Source: Paracoccus denitrificans (lineage in GTDB: Bacteria; Pseudomonadota; Alphaproteobacteria; Rhodobacterales; Rhodobacteraceae). Taken from it: a stretch of DNA of 64,000 nt. Location: contig VAFL01000002.1 of NCBI GenBank assembly GCA_005768755.1, positions 62,001 to 126,000 of the forward strand. The letters are read 5' to 3'. How positions within the stretch are numbered: the first letter of the stretch is position 1; each line of letters starts with the position of its first letter. The position numbers were made by a program, and so were the translations under genes. Positions 24,819 through 33,116 of the stretch are shown here, piece after piece. The notes below the pieces were generated by a model. That model ran no database searches and was not told the DNA's origin. It was given only the letters and a program-made list of their open reading frames with translations.

Positions 24819-25981
24819 GCCCCGATGCCGTAGACGGCCAGAAGGTTGCGCATCCGCGCCTCGGCCAGATCGGGGTTGGACAGAAGGCCCGCGTCAGAGG
24901 CCAGACGGTAAACCTCAGCATAATGGGTGATGGACCGCGTGGACTGGAAACCTGCGGGCATGATGAAGGCGGGCTGCTTGCCGTTCAGCCAGGACAGGAA
25001 GGCGATGCCCGCCTTGTAGAATTGCGTCGGCGCCCGAAATATCTCTCGCGACAGGGGGATCGTCGGGTTCATCAGCGCGTCATAGGTCGCGCGGTCGCCA
25101 TCTGCCAGCGCCTCCAGCGCCTGCGCGGCGGCGGGGGCAATGGCGGTGAAGGCGCCCAGAAGCGCGTGGGAGTGGTGCGTTCCGTCGCCCGCGATCAGCG
25201 CCGCATAGTTGAAGTCGTCGCCGGTATACAGCTTCACGCCGTCCGGCAGGCGGGCGCGGAAATCCTCCTCATGCGCCTGATCGAGAAGAGAGATCTTGAT
25301 GCCGTCCACCTTGTCCTGATGCGCCGCAATCAGTTCAAGAACCGCGTCCGAGGCGGCGGCAATGTCGGTATGGCCCCAATAGCCTTTCAGCGCCGGGTCG
25401 AACATGTCGCCCAGCCAATGCAGAACCACCGGATCCTTTGCCTGCGTCAGCAGTCGGTCATAGACGCGGCGGTAATCCTCGGGCGTAGCGTTGATCGCAG
25501 GCATGGCGCGGGTGGCCATCAGGATAAGCTGCCCGCCTTCCGCTTCGATTGCCTCCATCTGATGCTCATAGGCGGCGATGATGCTGTCCAGATCGGGCAA
25601 TTCCGCAAGCGTCTTGTGATCGGTCCCCGCCCCGCAGGCGACGCGGGGTTTCAGCGGATGGGCCTTGGCGTCCTTCATCGTGCGCGCGATCAACTCCCGC
25701 GCGGTCTCCCAATCGACACCCATGCCGCGCTGCGCGGTATCCATCGCCTCGGCCAGACCAAGCCCCTGATCCCACAGGCTGCGGCGAAAATTCAGCGTGG
25801 AATCCCAGTCAACCGCCGGGCGGTCGGTCCATGGGTTCCGTTCGCTCAGCGGATCGCTGACGACATGGGCGGCGGCAAAGGCCACGCGCGTCCAATCGCG
25901 CCCGGGCGCGCGCGGCACAAGTGGTTCGCGGGTGCTGGTGAAGGGGGCAAGCGTGCCATCATAGGTGGGCAGATTCAGCAT
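24815..25981 (-). CDS. DUF993 family protein (dihydrodipicolinate synthase-like TIM barrel)
   Basis: A 388-residue protein I assign to DUF993, a group related in fold to class I aldolases of the DHDPS superfamily. Barrel-like segments are seen in RVACGAGTDHK, GGQLILMATRAMPAI, PVVLHWLGDMFDP, VDGIKISLLDQAHEEDFRARL with a Lys at a position suitable for a Schiff base, and VKLYTGDDFNYAALI. No function is established that I can cite; an aldolase or dehydratase-type step on a sugar acid is an inference from fold and neighbourhood. The ATG at 25981 has AAGGAG 6-7 nt upstream and lies 3 bp after the Dabb gene. It sits between Dabb and LacI genes in the sugar-oxidation operon. Confidence 0.8.
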   Translation of the reverse strand: MLNLPTYDGTLAPFTSTREPLVPRAPGRDWTRVAFAAAHVVSDPLSERNPWTDRPAVDWDSTLNFRRSLWDQGLGLAEAMDTAQRGMGVDWETARELIARTMKDAKAHPLKPRVACGAGTDHKTLAELPDLDSIIAAYEHQMEAIEAEGGQLILMATRAMPAINATPEDYRRVYDRLLTQAKDPVVLHWLGDMFDPALKGYWGHTDIAAASDAVLELIAAHQDKVDGIKISLLDQAHEEDFRARLPDGVKLYTGDDFNYAALIAGDGTHHSHALLGAFTAIAPAAAQALEALADGDRATYDALMNPTIPLSREIFRAPTQFYKAGIAFLSWLNGKQPAFIMPAGFQSTRSITHYAEVYRLASDAGLLSNPDLAEARMRNLLAVYGIGA

Positions 25982-25984
25982 CAA

Positions 25985-26299
25985 TTACTCCTTCACAGCA
26001 AGGTCGAAAACAAGAATGCCGTCCAGACCACCCACGGCATTCGCGATCATCGCGTCACCTACGCGGCGGTGGTCGGGATGGGCCTGATAGTCGGCAAGCG
26101 CGTCCCAATCGGTGAAATCAGCGACAAATCCATGCAGGAAGCCGCGCTCGATCTGTTCGGGGCTTTCGCTGCGCCCCGAGGTGATGGAAAGCACCCCCGG
26201 CAGCACGTCGCGGATGCCGTGCAGATCGGCGAAAATTTCCGCGATGCGCGCTTCGGGCACGTCCTCCCGGAAACGTATCAGGACGATATGGCGGATCAT
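25985..26299 (-). CDS. Dabb-family (stress-responsive alpha/beta barrel) small protein
   Basis: A 104-residue protein with the dimeric alpha/beta-barrel signature: IRHIVLIRFREDV at the start, a central FVADFTDWDALADYQAHPDH and DGILVFDLAVKE at the end. Such proteins form homodimeric ferredoxin-like barrels. Some act as cyclases or isomerases, for example olivetolic acid cyclase in plants, and many have no known role. It overlaps the upstream GMC oxidoreductase gene by 4 bp (ATGA) and precedes DUF993 by 3 bp, so it is an integral member of this operon, perhaps handling a reactive oxidised sugar intermediate. That role is inferred from position only. Confidence 0.85.
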   Translation of the reverse strand: MIRHIVLIRFREDVPEARIAEIFADLHGIRDVLPGVLSITSGRSESPEQIERGFLHGFVADFTDWDALADYQAHPDHRRVGDAMIANAVGGLDGILVFDLAVKE

Positions 26300-27888
26300 C
26301 TTGCATCCTCCTTGATCATGTCGGCGGCTTTTTCGGCGATCATGATCGTGGGTGCATTGGTGTTCGACGAGACCAGCCTCGGCATGATCGAGGCATCGAC
26401 GACGCGCAGGCCGTCGATGCCGTTGAACCGCAGCCTGGTATCGACGACCGCCGCAGCGTCTGCCCCCATCCGGCAGGTCCCGGCGGGATGGTGGTCGGTC
26501 TTGGCATTGGCGCAGGCATGTTCGAAATAGTCTTCATCCGTGCGCACCTCGGGTCCCGGCAGGACCTCGCGCAGCACGAAGGGCTTTAGCGCATCCTGCC
26601 GCATGATTTCCTGCGCCAGTTTCAGCCCCTTGATCGACATCTCGCGGTCATGCGGATCTGCCCAATAATTCGGGTCGATCAGCGGCGCAGCCTTTGGATC
26701 GTTGCTTGCCAGGCGCACGGTGCCGCGCGAACGTGGCCGTAGGTACGCCGAATTCAGGGTGACGCCACCATTGGGCATTGCGGCCACGCCCGCCTCGATC
26801 CCGGAACCGAGGCCCAGGTGGAACTGGATATCGGGCGAACGCGCGCCTTCCTCGGCATACCAGAAGCCGCCGGTTTCAAACAGGCTGCTGGCCACCGGCC
26901 CCTTGCGGGTCAGCAGATATTGCAGCCCGGCCAGAACCGAATAATGCGGCTTGGCATAGCGGTCATAGGTATGCGGGCCGGTGCATTCGGCGATGACGAA
27001 CAGGTCCAGATGATCCTGCAGGTCCGAGCCCACGCCCGGCTGATCGCAGACCACATCGATGCCGACCTGTTGCAGATGATCCGCAGGCCCGATCCCCGAC
27101 AGCATCAGCAAGCGGGGCGAGCCGATGGCCCCGGATGACAGGATCACCTCGGCATCCGCAGCGATCCGTTTTTCGCCGCTGCCTTCGGCGACGCGGATGC
27201 CGGTCGCACGCCCGTTTTCGACCACAATCCCCAGCACCTGCGCGCCCGACGTCACCGTCAGGTTCGGACGGCTGCGCGCCGGGTCGAGGAACGCAACCGA
27301 GGTTGACGAGCGCCGCGCGTGTTTCTGGGTCAGTTGATAATAGCCCAGCCCTTCCTGATCTTCACCGGTCATGTCGTGATTGGTCGGGATGCCCAATTCG
27401 CGTCCGGCCTTGAAATAAGCCTCGCAGATCGGCAGGGGGGCGGCGGGTTTCGACACGCCCAAAGGCCCGCCCTGCCCGTGCCAGCGGTTGTTATGGGTGT
27501 CGTTATCCTCGGACTTGCGGAAATAGGGCAGCACGTCCTCATAAGACCAGCCATCGCAGCCCATCTGACGCCATTCGTCGTAATCGAGCGCATTGCCGCG
27601 CGTATAGATCTGCGCATTGATGCTGGAGCCGCCGCCAAGCACCCGTGCCTGCGTGAAGCGGACCACCCGGTCCATCATGTGCTTTTGCGGCACCGTCTCC
27701 CATCCCCAGCTTCCGATGCCTTTGGTCATCTTCGCAAAGCCTGCGGGCATGGCGTAGAACGGGTGGCGCGGGCGGCCGCCGGCCTCGACCAGCAGGACAC
27801 GCGCGTCGGAGTCTTCGGTCAGGCGGTTGGCCAGCACGCAACCCGCGCTGCCGCCGCCGATGATGATGAAATCGTAACCTTCGGCCAT
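26296..27888 (-). CDS. GMC-family FAD-dependent oxidoreductase (choline dehydrogenase-like)
   Basis: A 530-residue flavoprotein that oxidises alcohols. The FAD loop IIIGGGSAGCVLANRLTED is at the N-terminus, GMC signature 1 in ARVLGGGSSINAQIYTRG, signature 2 near GAIGSPRLLMLSGIGPADHL, and the C-terminal catalytic His region in DHHPAGTCRMG with SSNTNAPTIMIAEKAADMI closing the flavin site. Start ATG 27888 is preferred because AAGGAGG sits 6 nt upstream; an earlier start at 27903 has no such site. It lies 11 bp after the SDR gene and overlaps the Dabb gene. The family includes choline and polyethylene-glycol dehydrogenases; in this cluster a sugar or polyol alcohol is plausible. Confidence 0.9.
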   Translation of the reverse strand: MAEGYDFIIIGGGSAGCVLANRLTEDSDARVLLVEAGGRPRHPFYAMPAGFAKMTKGIGSWGWETVPQKHMMDRVVRFTQARVLGGGSSINAQIYTRGNALDYDEWRQMGCDGWSYEDVLPYFRKSEDNDTHNNRWHGQGGPLGVSKPAAPLPICEAYFKAGRELGIPTNHDMTGEDQEGLGYYQLTQKHARRSSTSVAFLDPARSRPNLTVTSGAQVLGIVVENGRATGIRVAEGSGEKRIAADAEVILSSGAIGSPRLLMLSGIGPADHLQQVGIDVVCDQPGVGSDLQDHLDLFVIAECTGPHTYDRYAKPHYSVLAGLQYLLTRKGPVASSLFETGGFWYAEEGARSPDIQFHLGLGSGIEAGVAAMPNGGVTLNSAYLRPRSRGTVRLASNDPKAAPLIDPNYWADPHDREMSIKGLKLAQEIMRQDALKPFVLREVLPGPEVRTDEDYFEHACANAKTDHHPAGTCRMGADAAAVVDTRLRFNGIDGLRVVDASIMPRLVSSNTNAPTIMIAEKAADMIKEDAR

Positions 27889-27899
27889 CGGGGCCTCCT

Positions 27900-28649
27900 T
27901 CACAGTCTCGGGATGGACAGGCCGCCATCCACGGCGATGACGCTGCCCGTCGAAAATGCCATATCGCCCCTGACCAGCGGCAGGACAGCGCGACCAATAT
28001 CACCGGGCTGTCCCCAGCGGGCGGCGGGGACCAGTCCGCCCTCGATCAGCGCATCGTATTTGGCAGATACGCCCGCAGTCATCGGCGTGGCGATGATGCC
28101 GGGGCGCAGCTCGAACACGCCGATCCCATCGGCTGCCAGCCTTGCTGCGAACAGTTTTGCCATCATCGAGGCACCGGCCTTGGAGATGCAGTATTCCGCG
28201 CGCTCGGGCGAGGCCATTTCGGCGCTGACCGAGGTCACGAAGACCATGCTGCGATAGGGGTCGGACGGCAGGGCCAGCATGCGCCGCGCCACCTGCTGGG
28301 CCAGGAAGAAATTGCCGCGCAGGTTGATGCCCATGGTCCAGTCGAAATTCTCGGGCAGCATGTTGAGCATGTCACCCCTGATCCGCGCCGGAACCCCGGC
28401 ATTGCAGATCAGCGTGGTTATCGGGCCGAGATCGGCTTCGACCGCATCGAGCAGCGCAGGGACCGCATCGATCTGTGTCAGGTCGTGCTGGTAATAGCGT
28501 GCATCGGACCTGAGTTCCTGCATGGCATACGCGCTCGCAGCAGGCGCCTGTTCGGCAGCAATGGCAAGCCGCCAACCCGCCGCTTTCAGCGCCTGCGCGA
28601 TACCCAGCCCGATGCCCTGCTGGCCGCCCGTAATCAGCGCAACGCTCAT
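27900..28649 (-). CDS. Short-chain dehydrogenase/reductase (SDR)
   Basis: Classical SDR of 249 residues. The cofactor loop TGGQQGIGLGIA is at about residues 7-18, the NAG motif at ICNAGVPARI, the catalytic Ser in VTSVSAEMA and the Tyr-x-x-x-Lys pair in EYCISKAGASM. A C-terminal FSTGSVIAVDGGLSIPRL is typical. It likely uses NAD(P) to oxidise or reduce a hydroxyl on the substrate handled by the two flanking GMC oxidoreductases. Its start overlaps the upstream GMC stop by 4 bp (ATGA). Specific substrate unknown; resemblance to 3-oxoacyl-ACP reductases reflects the family and is not evidence of a role in lipid synthesis. Confidence 0.9.
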   Translation of the reverse strand: MSVALITGGQQGIGLGIAQALKAAGWRLAIAAEQAPAASAYAMQELRSDARYYQHDLTQIDAVPALLDAVEADLGPITTLICNAGVPARIRGDMLNMLPENFDWTMGINLRGNFFLAQQVARRMLALPSDPYRSMVFVTSVSAEMASPERAEYCISKAGASMMAKLFAARLAADGIGVFELRPGIIATPMTAGVSAKYDALIEGGLVPAARWGQPGDIGRAVLPLVRGDMAFSTGSVIAVDGGLSIPRL

Positions 28650-30139
28650 CCCCAGTCCTTCCTGCGAATGTGGTCAGCCGCGCGCAAGGAGAGTGCCGCG
28701 ATGGTCAGCGCAGGGTTCACGGCGGCCGAGGTCGGCAGCGCGCTGGCATCAGTGATGAACAGGTTCGGGTGGTCATGGCTGCGGTTGTGAGTATCGACCA
28801 CGCTGGCCTTCGGATCGTGACCCATCTTGGCCGTGCCGCATTGATGGCTGGGTGTGCGGCGGTCGAAGGGTTTTGACAGCACGATGGGATAGCCTGCCTT
28901 GCGCAGCGCTGCCTTCAGCTTCGCGACAAGCGCCTCATGCGCGGCCCAGTTCGAACGTTTCCAGTCCAGCACGATCTGGTCGCCCCTCAGGCTCACGCGG
29001 CTTTCGGGGTCCGGCAGATCCTCGGACATGGCGTAAAGATCCAGCGCGCGGGACGAAATCGCATTCGCAATCGGCAGGGGTAGCCCCGACCCGGCTTTCA
29101 GGATCGGCCCAGTGACACGCCCCAGCATCTGGATATTGCCGAGCGGTTCACCATCTGGCCCGCCGGATTCGTAGAAATCATTCACCATCAGCGTCTTCTG
29201 GTAGACCGTCCTGTTCCGCCGGAACGGGTGGATGGCCAGCACGGCGGAACAGTTGTGGTTCATGAAGTTCCGACCCAACTGGTCAGAGCCGTTGGCCAGC
29301 CCGTTCGGATGCGCCTCATCCGCCGAGCGCAACAGCAGCGCGGCAGAGTTCACCGCCCCCGTCGCAAGCGCAAACAGCGGTGCCTGCAGCCGACGCTCGC
29401 CATCGGGGCCGGTCACTTGTACCGCCAAGATCCGCCCATCCGCCGCGCATTCCAGCCGTGTGGCCCGCGTGCCGGTCAGCAGCGTCACGTTCGGGTGTCG
29501 CAATGCCTCGGCAATCCCGATCGTCTCGGCGTCCATCTTGCCGCCAACCGTATTCGGATAGCCGTCCCATCCAATTTTGGCACGTTCCAACCAACGCTCG
29601 ATATCCACCCCGAGCGGCAGGTAGGACGGGTTGAGGCCAATCCCCTTCAGACGGCGGCGCAGTTCGGCGACCTCGGGTTCATCGGGTATCGGTGGGAAGG
29701 GGTAATTGCCGGAATGCGCGGGCTCGGTCGGGTCGTCGCCAAGCCGACCGCGGACCTGATACATCTCCTCGGCGGCCTGATACCACGGTTCCATCTCGGC
29801 ATAGCTAATTGGCCAGCCCGGCGTCGTGCCGCCCATATGCCGGATCGGGCTGAAATCGCTTTCGCGATAGCGCAGCAGCACCGCCCCGTAGAATTTCGAA
29901 TTGCCCCCGACATAGTAGAAATTGCCGGGGCTGAAGGGCTGGCCCTGCCCGTCCAGCCAGGTTTCCTGTGGCCGGTAATGCCCGCGTCCGTGGATGGCGT
30001 AACCATCAACTGCCTCGGGGCTGTCAACCATCCGCTCGCCCGCCTCGAGGATCAGGATGCGCTTGCCGAATGGGGCAAGGGCGGCCGCGAGCGTCGCGCC
30101 CCCCATGCCCGAACCGATAATGATCAGATCGGCATCCAT
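28646..30139 (-). CDS. GMC-family oxidoreductase (second, divergent type)
   Basis: A 497-residue flavoprotein with FAD loop LIIIGSGMGGATLAAALA at the N-terminus and a long middle region starting GNFYYVGGNSKFYGAVLLR, which resembles the sugar or sugar-alcohol dehydrogenase branch of GMC enzymes rather than the choline branch. The C-terminus has SHQCGTAKMGHDP with the catalytic His and SAAVNPALTIAALSLRAADHI around the flavin. No Tat signal is present, so it is probably cytoplasmic. It shares a 1-nt junction with the ABC ATPase upstream and overlaps the SDR gene downstream. Two unlike GMC proteins in one operon suggest two oxidation steps or two positions on the same substrate. Confidence 0.86.
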   Translation of the reverse strand: MDADLIIIGSGMGGATLAAALAPFGKRILILEAGERMVDSPEAVDGYAIHGRGHYRPQETWLDGQGQPFSPGNFYYVGGNSKFYGAVLLRYRESDFSPIRHMGGTTPGWPISYAEMEPWYQAAEEMYQVRGRLGDDPTEPAHSGNYPFPPIPDEPEVAELRRRLKGIGLNPSYLPLGVDIERWLERAKIGWDGYPNTVGGKMDAETIGIAEALRHPNVTLLTGTRATRLECAADGRILAVQVTGPDGERRLQAPLFALATGAVNSAALLLRSADEAHPNGLANGSDQLGRNFMNHNCSAVLAIHPFRRNRTVYQKTLMVNDFYESGGPDGEPLGNIQMLGRVTGPILKAGSGLPLPIANAISSRALDLYAMSEDLPDPESRVSLRGDQIVLDWKRSNWAAHEALVAKLKAALRKAGYPIVLSKPFDRRTPSHQCGTAKMGHDPKASVVDTHNRSHDHPNLFITDASALPTSAAVNPALTIAALSLRAADHIRRKDWG

Positions 30140-31257
30140 CAGTCCACGATCCGGTCTTCGGTTTCGGGATCGAAGACCACAGCCTTGTCCATGTTCACGA
30201 CGAAATCGAAGGGCTGGCCGGCATGGACATCCACATCCGCGCGCATCCGGGCGATGCAGCCCTTGCCCGACAGCGTGGTTTCGACAAACGTATCCGATCC
30301 GGCCGGTTCGGTGACATGGACCATGTTCCGCAGCGGCTGGGTGTTCTTCGCGTTGCGGTCGACGCCATCGGCATCGGTGATCGCCTCTGGCCGGATGCCC
30401 AGGATGACCGGCTTGCCAAGATAGCTGCGCAGGTTCGGGCCGTTCTGCGACAGGTTCAGCGTGATCTGCTGGCCATCGGCCCCGGTCAGTTCGGCTGCCA
30501 GCCCGCCGTCCACCTCGCGCAGTGTCGCAGGCAGCAGGTTCATGGACGGGCTGCCCATGAAGCTGGCCACGAACATGTTCGCCGGCTGGTCATAGACCTC
30601 CTTCGGGGTGCCAAGCTGCTGGACATAGCCCTTGTTCATGACCGCGATCCGGGTGGACAGGGTCAGCGCCTCGATCTGGTCATGGGTGACGTAGACGATG
30701 GTGCTTTTCAGCCGTTGATGCAGCTTCTTGATCTCAGTCCGCATGTCCACGCGCAACTTTGCATCGAGGTTCGACAGCGGCTCGTCGAACAGGAACACAT
30801 CCGGGTCACGGGTCAGCGCCCGGCCCATGGCGACGCGCTGACGCTGGCCGCCCGACAGTTGGCCGGGCTTCCTGGCCAGCAACTGCTCGATCTGCAAAAG
30901 CTTCGCGACCTCGGCCAGCTTCTTCTCACGCTCGGGCTTGGGAATGCCGTGCATCTCCATCCCGAAGGTGATGTTCTGGCCCACGGTCATGTTGGGGTAA
31001 AGCGCATAGCTTTGGAACACCATGGCGATATTGCGCTTCGACGGGTGGACGTCATTGACCACCCGGTCCTTGATCGAGATCGTGCCGCCGGTGATGTTTT
31101 CCAGCCCCGCGATCATGTTCAGCAGCGTGGACTTGCCACAGCCGGACGGGCCGACAAGAACCAGGAACTCGCCCTCCTCCACGCCGATATCGACGCGGTG
31201 CAGCACCTCCACATTCCCGTAGGATTTGGTGACGTTATCGATGTCAAGAAACGGCAT
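30139..31257 (-). CDS. Sugar ABC transporter ATP-binding protein, UgpC/MalK-like
   Basis: A 372-residue ATPase of the CUT1 carbohydrate importer encoded just upstream. Walker A GPSGCGKST is at about residues 38-46, Q-loop MVFQSYALYPNM, signature LSGGQRQRVAMGRAL, Walker B VFLFDEPLSNLD, H-loop YVTHDQIEA. The C-terminal regulatory OB/TOBE region of about 130 residues (with ILGIRPEAITDADG) identifies it as the MalK/UgpC/MsmK type. It is separated by 4 bp from the second permease gene upstream and joined to the GMC gene downstream, so transport and oxidation genes form one transcript. Confidence 0.95.
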   Translation of the reverse strand: MPFLDIDNVTKSYGNVEVLHRVDIGVEEGEFLVLVGPSGCGKSTLLNMIAGLENITGGTISIKDRVVNDVHPSKRNIAMVFQSYALYPNMTVGQNITFGMEMHGIPKPEREKKLAEVAKLLQIEQLLARKPGQLSGGQRQRVAMGRALTRDPDVFLFDEPLSNLDAKLRVDMRTEIKKLHQRLKSTIVYVTHDQIEALTLSTRIAVMNKGYVQQLGTPKEVYDQPANMFVASFMGSPSMNLLPATLREVDGGLAAELTGADGQQITLNLSQNGPNLRSYLGKPVILGIRPEAITDADGVDRNAKNTQPLRNMVHVTEPAGSDTFVETTLSGKGCIARMRADVDVHAGQPFDFVVNMDKAVVFDPETEDRIVD

Positions 31258-31261
31258 CGCG

Positions 31262-32140
31262 TTATCCTTTCACAGAACCGGCCATCAGCCCGCGCACGAA
31301 GTAGCGGCCGGCCACGATATAGACGAGAAGCGTCGGCAGCGCGGCCAGGATCGCGCCGGCGAAGTCGACGTTATAGGCTTTGACGCCGGTCGAGCTGTTC
31401 ACGAGGTTATTGAGCGCAACCGTCATCGGCGGGTTGCCCCCGGCAAATGCAGCGCCAAACAGGAAGTCATTCCAGATATTGGTGAATTGCCAGATCACGC
31501 AGACGACCATGATCGGCCCCGAAACCGGCAGCATGATGCGCCAGAAGATGCGGAAGAAGCCCGCGCCGTCCATCATGGCGGCCCGCACCAGTTCCGTCGG
31601 AAAGGCGGCGTAATAATTGCGGAAATACAGCGTCGAGAAGCCGATGCCGTAGACCACATGGACAAGGATCAGGCCCGGAACGGTTTGCGACAGCCCCAGT
31701 TTGCCAAGGATCGCAGCCATCGGGATCAACACGATCTGGAACGGGATGAAGCATGAAAACAGCATCAGTCCGAACAGGATATCCGATCCACGGAATTTCC
31801 ATTTGGTCAGGATATAACCGTTCATCGCCCCAAGGATGGTCGATATGGCCACAGCCGGCACCACCATCAGGATCGAGTTCATGAAATATGGCTTGAGCCC
31901 CGTGGCCTCGACCCCGATCTGGGCGGTCGACCATGCAGATTTCCAGGGCTCGAAGGTGACTTCGCGTGGCAGCGACATCATGTTGCCGCCCGTGATCTCC
32001 TCCAACGGCTTGATCGAGTTGATCAGCATGATGAAGAAGGGCAGCAGATAGAACAGCGCGAAGAAGATCAGCACCACATAGATGAAGGTGCGGGTGATGC
32101 GGCCTGTGCGGACGGCCTGGTCCTGAGCGCCCCCGGACAT
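31262..32140 (-). CDS. Carbohydrate ABC transporter permease, MalG-like
   Basis: Inner-membrane permease (292 residues) with six hydrophobic segments, beginning with TFIYVVLIFFALFYLLPFFI at about residues 18-37. The EAA loop is visible as ELVRAAMMDGAGFFRIFWRIMLPVSGPI in the second half, and the C-terminus ends RYFVRGLMAGSVKG, the characteristic closing motif of MalG/UgpE-type permeases. The ATG at 32140 overlaps the stop of the first permease gene by 1 nt; a GTG one codon earlier is an alternative start. Confidence 0.93.
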   Translation of the reverse strand: MSGGAQDQAVRTGRITRTFIYVVLIFFALFYLLPFFIMLINSIKPLEEITGGNMMSLPREVTFEPWKSAWSTAQIGVEATGLKPYFMNSILMVVPAVAISTILGAMNGYILTKWKFRGSDILFGLMLFSCFIPFQIVLIPMAAILGKLGLSQTVPGLILVHVVYGIGFSTLYFRNYYAAFPTELVRAAMMDGAGFFRIFWRIMLPVSGPIMVVCVIWQFTNIWNDFLFGAAFAGGNPPMTVALNNLVNSSTGVKAYNVDFAGAILAALPTLLVYIVAGRYFVRGLMAGSVKG

Positions 32141-33039
32141 CACTTCGGCTCCTTCAGTTCAGCATAGACGTAGGGCACCATGATTGCGGCAATGCCCATC
32201 AGCATGATGACCGCGGATGCCGCACCCACGCCCATCTGGTTGCGGGTGAAGGTGTAGGAATACATGAAGGTCGCGGGTAACTCGGTCGCCCTGCCCGGTC
32301 CGCCGCCTGTCAGCGCGATCACAAGGTCATAGGACTTGATGGCAAGGTGGGCGAGGATCACGAAGGCCGAGAGGAACGCAGGCCGCAGCAGCGGGATCAC
32401 GATGCGGCGGTACAGGTTCCAGTTCGACGCACCGTCAATCTGGGCGGCCTTCAGCATTTCGTTGTCGATGCCGCGAAGCCCGGCCAGAAACATCGCCATG
32501 ACGAAGCCGGACGATTGCCAGACAGCCGCAATCACCAGCGTATAGATCGCGTAGTCGCGGTCCTTGATCCAGCCGAATTTGAAGCTTTCCCAACCCCACA
32601 TATGCATGGTGTTTTCCAGCCCGATGCCGGGGTCCAGCAGCCATTTCCACGCGGTCCCCGTCACGATGAAGGACAGCGCCATCGGGTACAGATAGATCGG
32701 GCGCAGCAGCCCCTCGCCCCGGATCTTCTGGTCCAGAAAGATCGCCAGCAGCAGCCCGATCGCGATGCAGATGACAATGTAAAGCGACGCGAAGATGGCG
32801 AGGTTGATCAGCGCCGTGGTCCATGCCGACAGGCCGAACAGGCGCGCGTAGTTGTCAAAACCGACCAGATCATAGCTGGGCAGCATCTTGCTGTTCGTGA
32901 AGGACAGATAGATCGTATAGACGATGAAGCCATAGACAAAGACCATCATTGCCGCCAGCGAGGGCGAAAGAACCAGCTTCGGCAACCAGTTCTGCAATGT
33001 GGTGCGCATGTCCTGTGGCGCGCGGGTGGACCCGGCCAT
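32140..33039 (-). CDS. Carbohydrate ABC transporter permease, MalF-like
   Basis: First permease of the CUT1 importer, 299 residues, with about six hydrophobic helices (first at residues about 22-45, LVLSPSLAAMMVFVYGFIVY). The EAA region EMLKAAQIDGASNWNLYRRIVIPLLRPAF marks the ATPase docking loop. Start ATG 33039 follows GGGGGGAG. It is 77 bp downstream of the binding-protein gene, with a strong hairpin in the gap, and overlaps the MalG-like gene by 1 nt. Confidence 0.93.
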   Translation of the reverse strand: MAGSTRAPQDMRTTLQNWLPKLVLSPSLAAMMVFVYGFIVYTIYLSFTNSKMLPSYDLVGFDNYARLFGLSAWTTALINLAIFASLYIVICIAIGLLLAIFLDQKIRGEGLLRPIYLYPMALSFIVTGTAWKWLLDPGIGLENTMHMWGWESFKFGWIKDRDYAIYTLVIAAVWQSSGFVMAMFLAGLRGIDNEMLKAAQIDGASNWNLYRRIVIPLLRPAFLSAFVILAHLAIKSYDLVIALTGGGPGRATELPATFMYSYTFTRNQMGVGAASAVIMLMGIAAIMVPYVYAELKEPK

Positions 33040-33078
33040 GAAAACTCCCCCCTCGGATTTTCGGCGTCAGTCTGGATT

Positions 33079-33106
33079 GCGGCGGCAGGGTCGGCCCCGC
33101 CGCCGC
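33079..33106 (-). promoter_or_regulatory. Intercistronic hairpin after sugar-binding-protein gene
   Basis: Arms of 12 bp at 33079-33090 (GCGGCGGCAGGG) and 33095-33106 (CCCCGCCGCCGC) with one mismatch and a 4-nt loop. It lies 11 bp downstream of the binding-protein stop and 40 bp before the first permease start. There is no U-tract. As in the operon at 1-3340, this probably protects the upstream message or attenuates read-through so that the binding protein is made in excess. Role inferred. Confidence 0.6.
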
Positions 33107-33116
33107 TCCGATGCGA

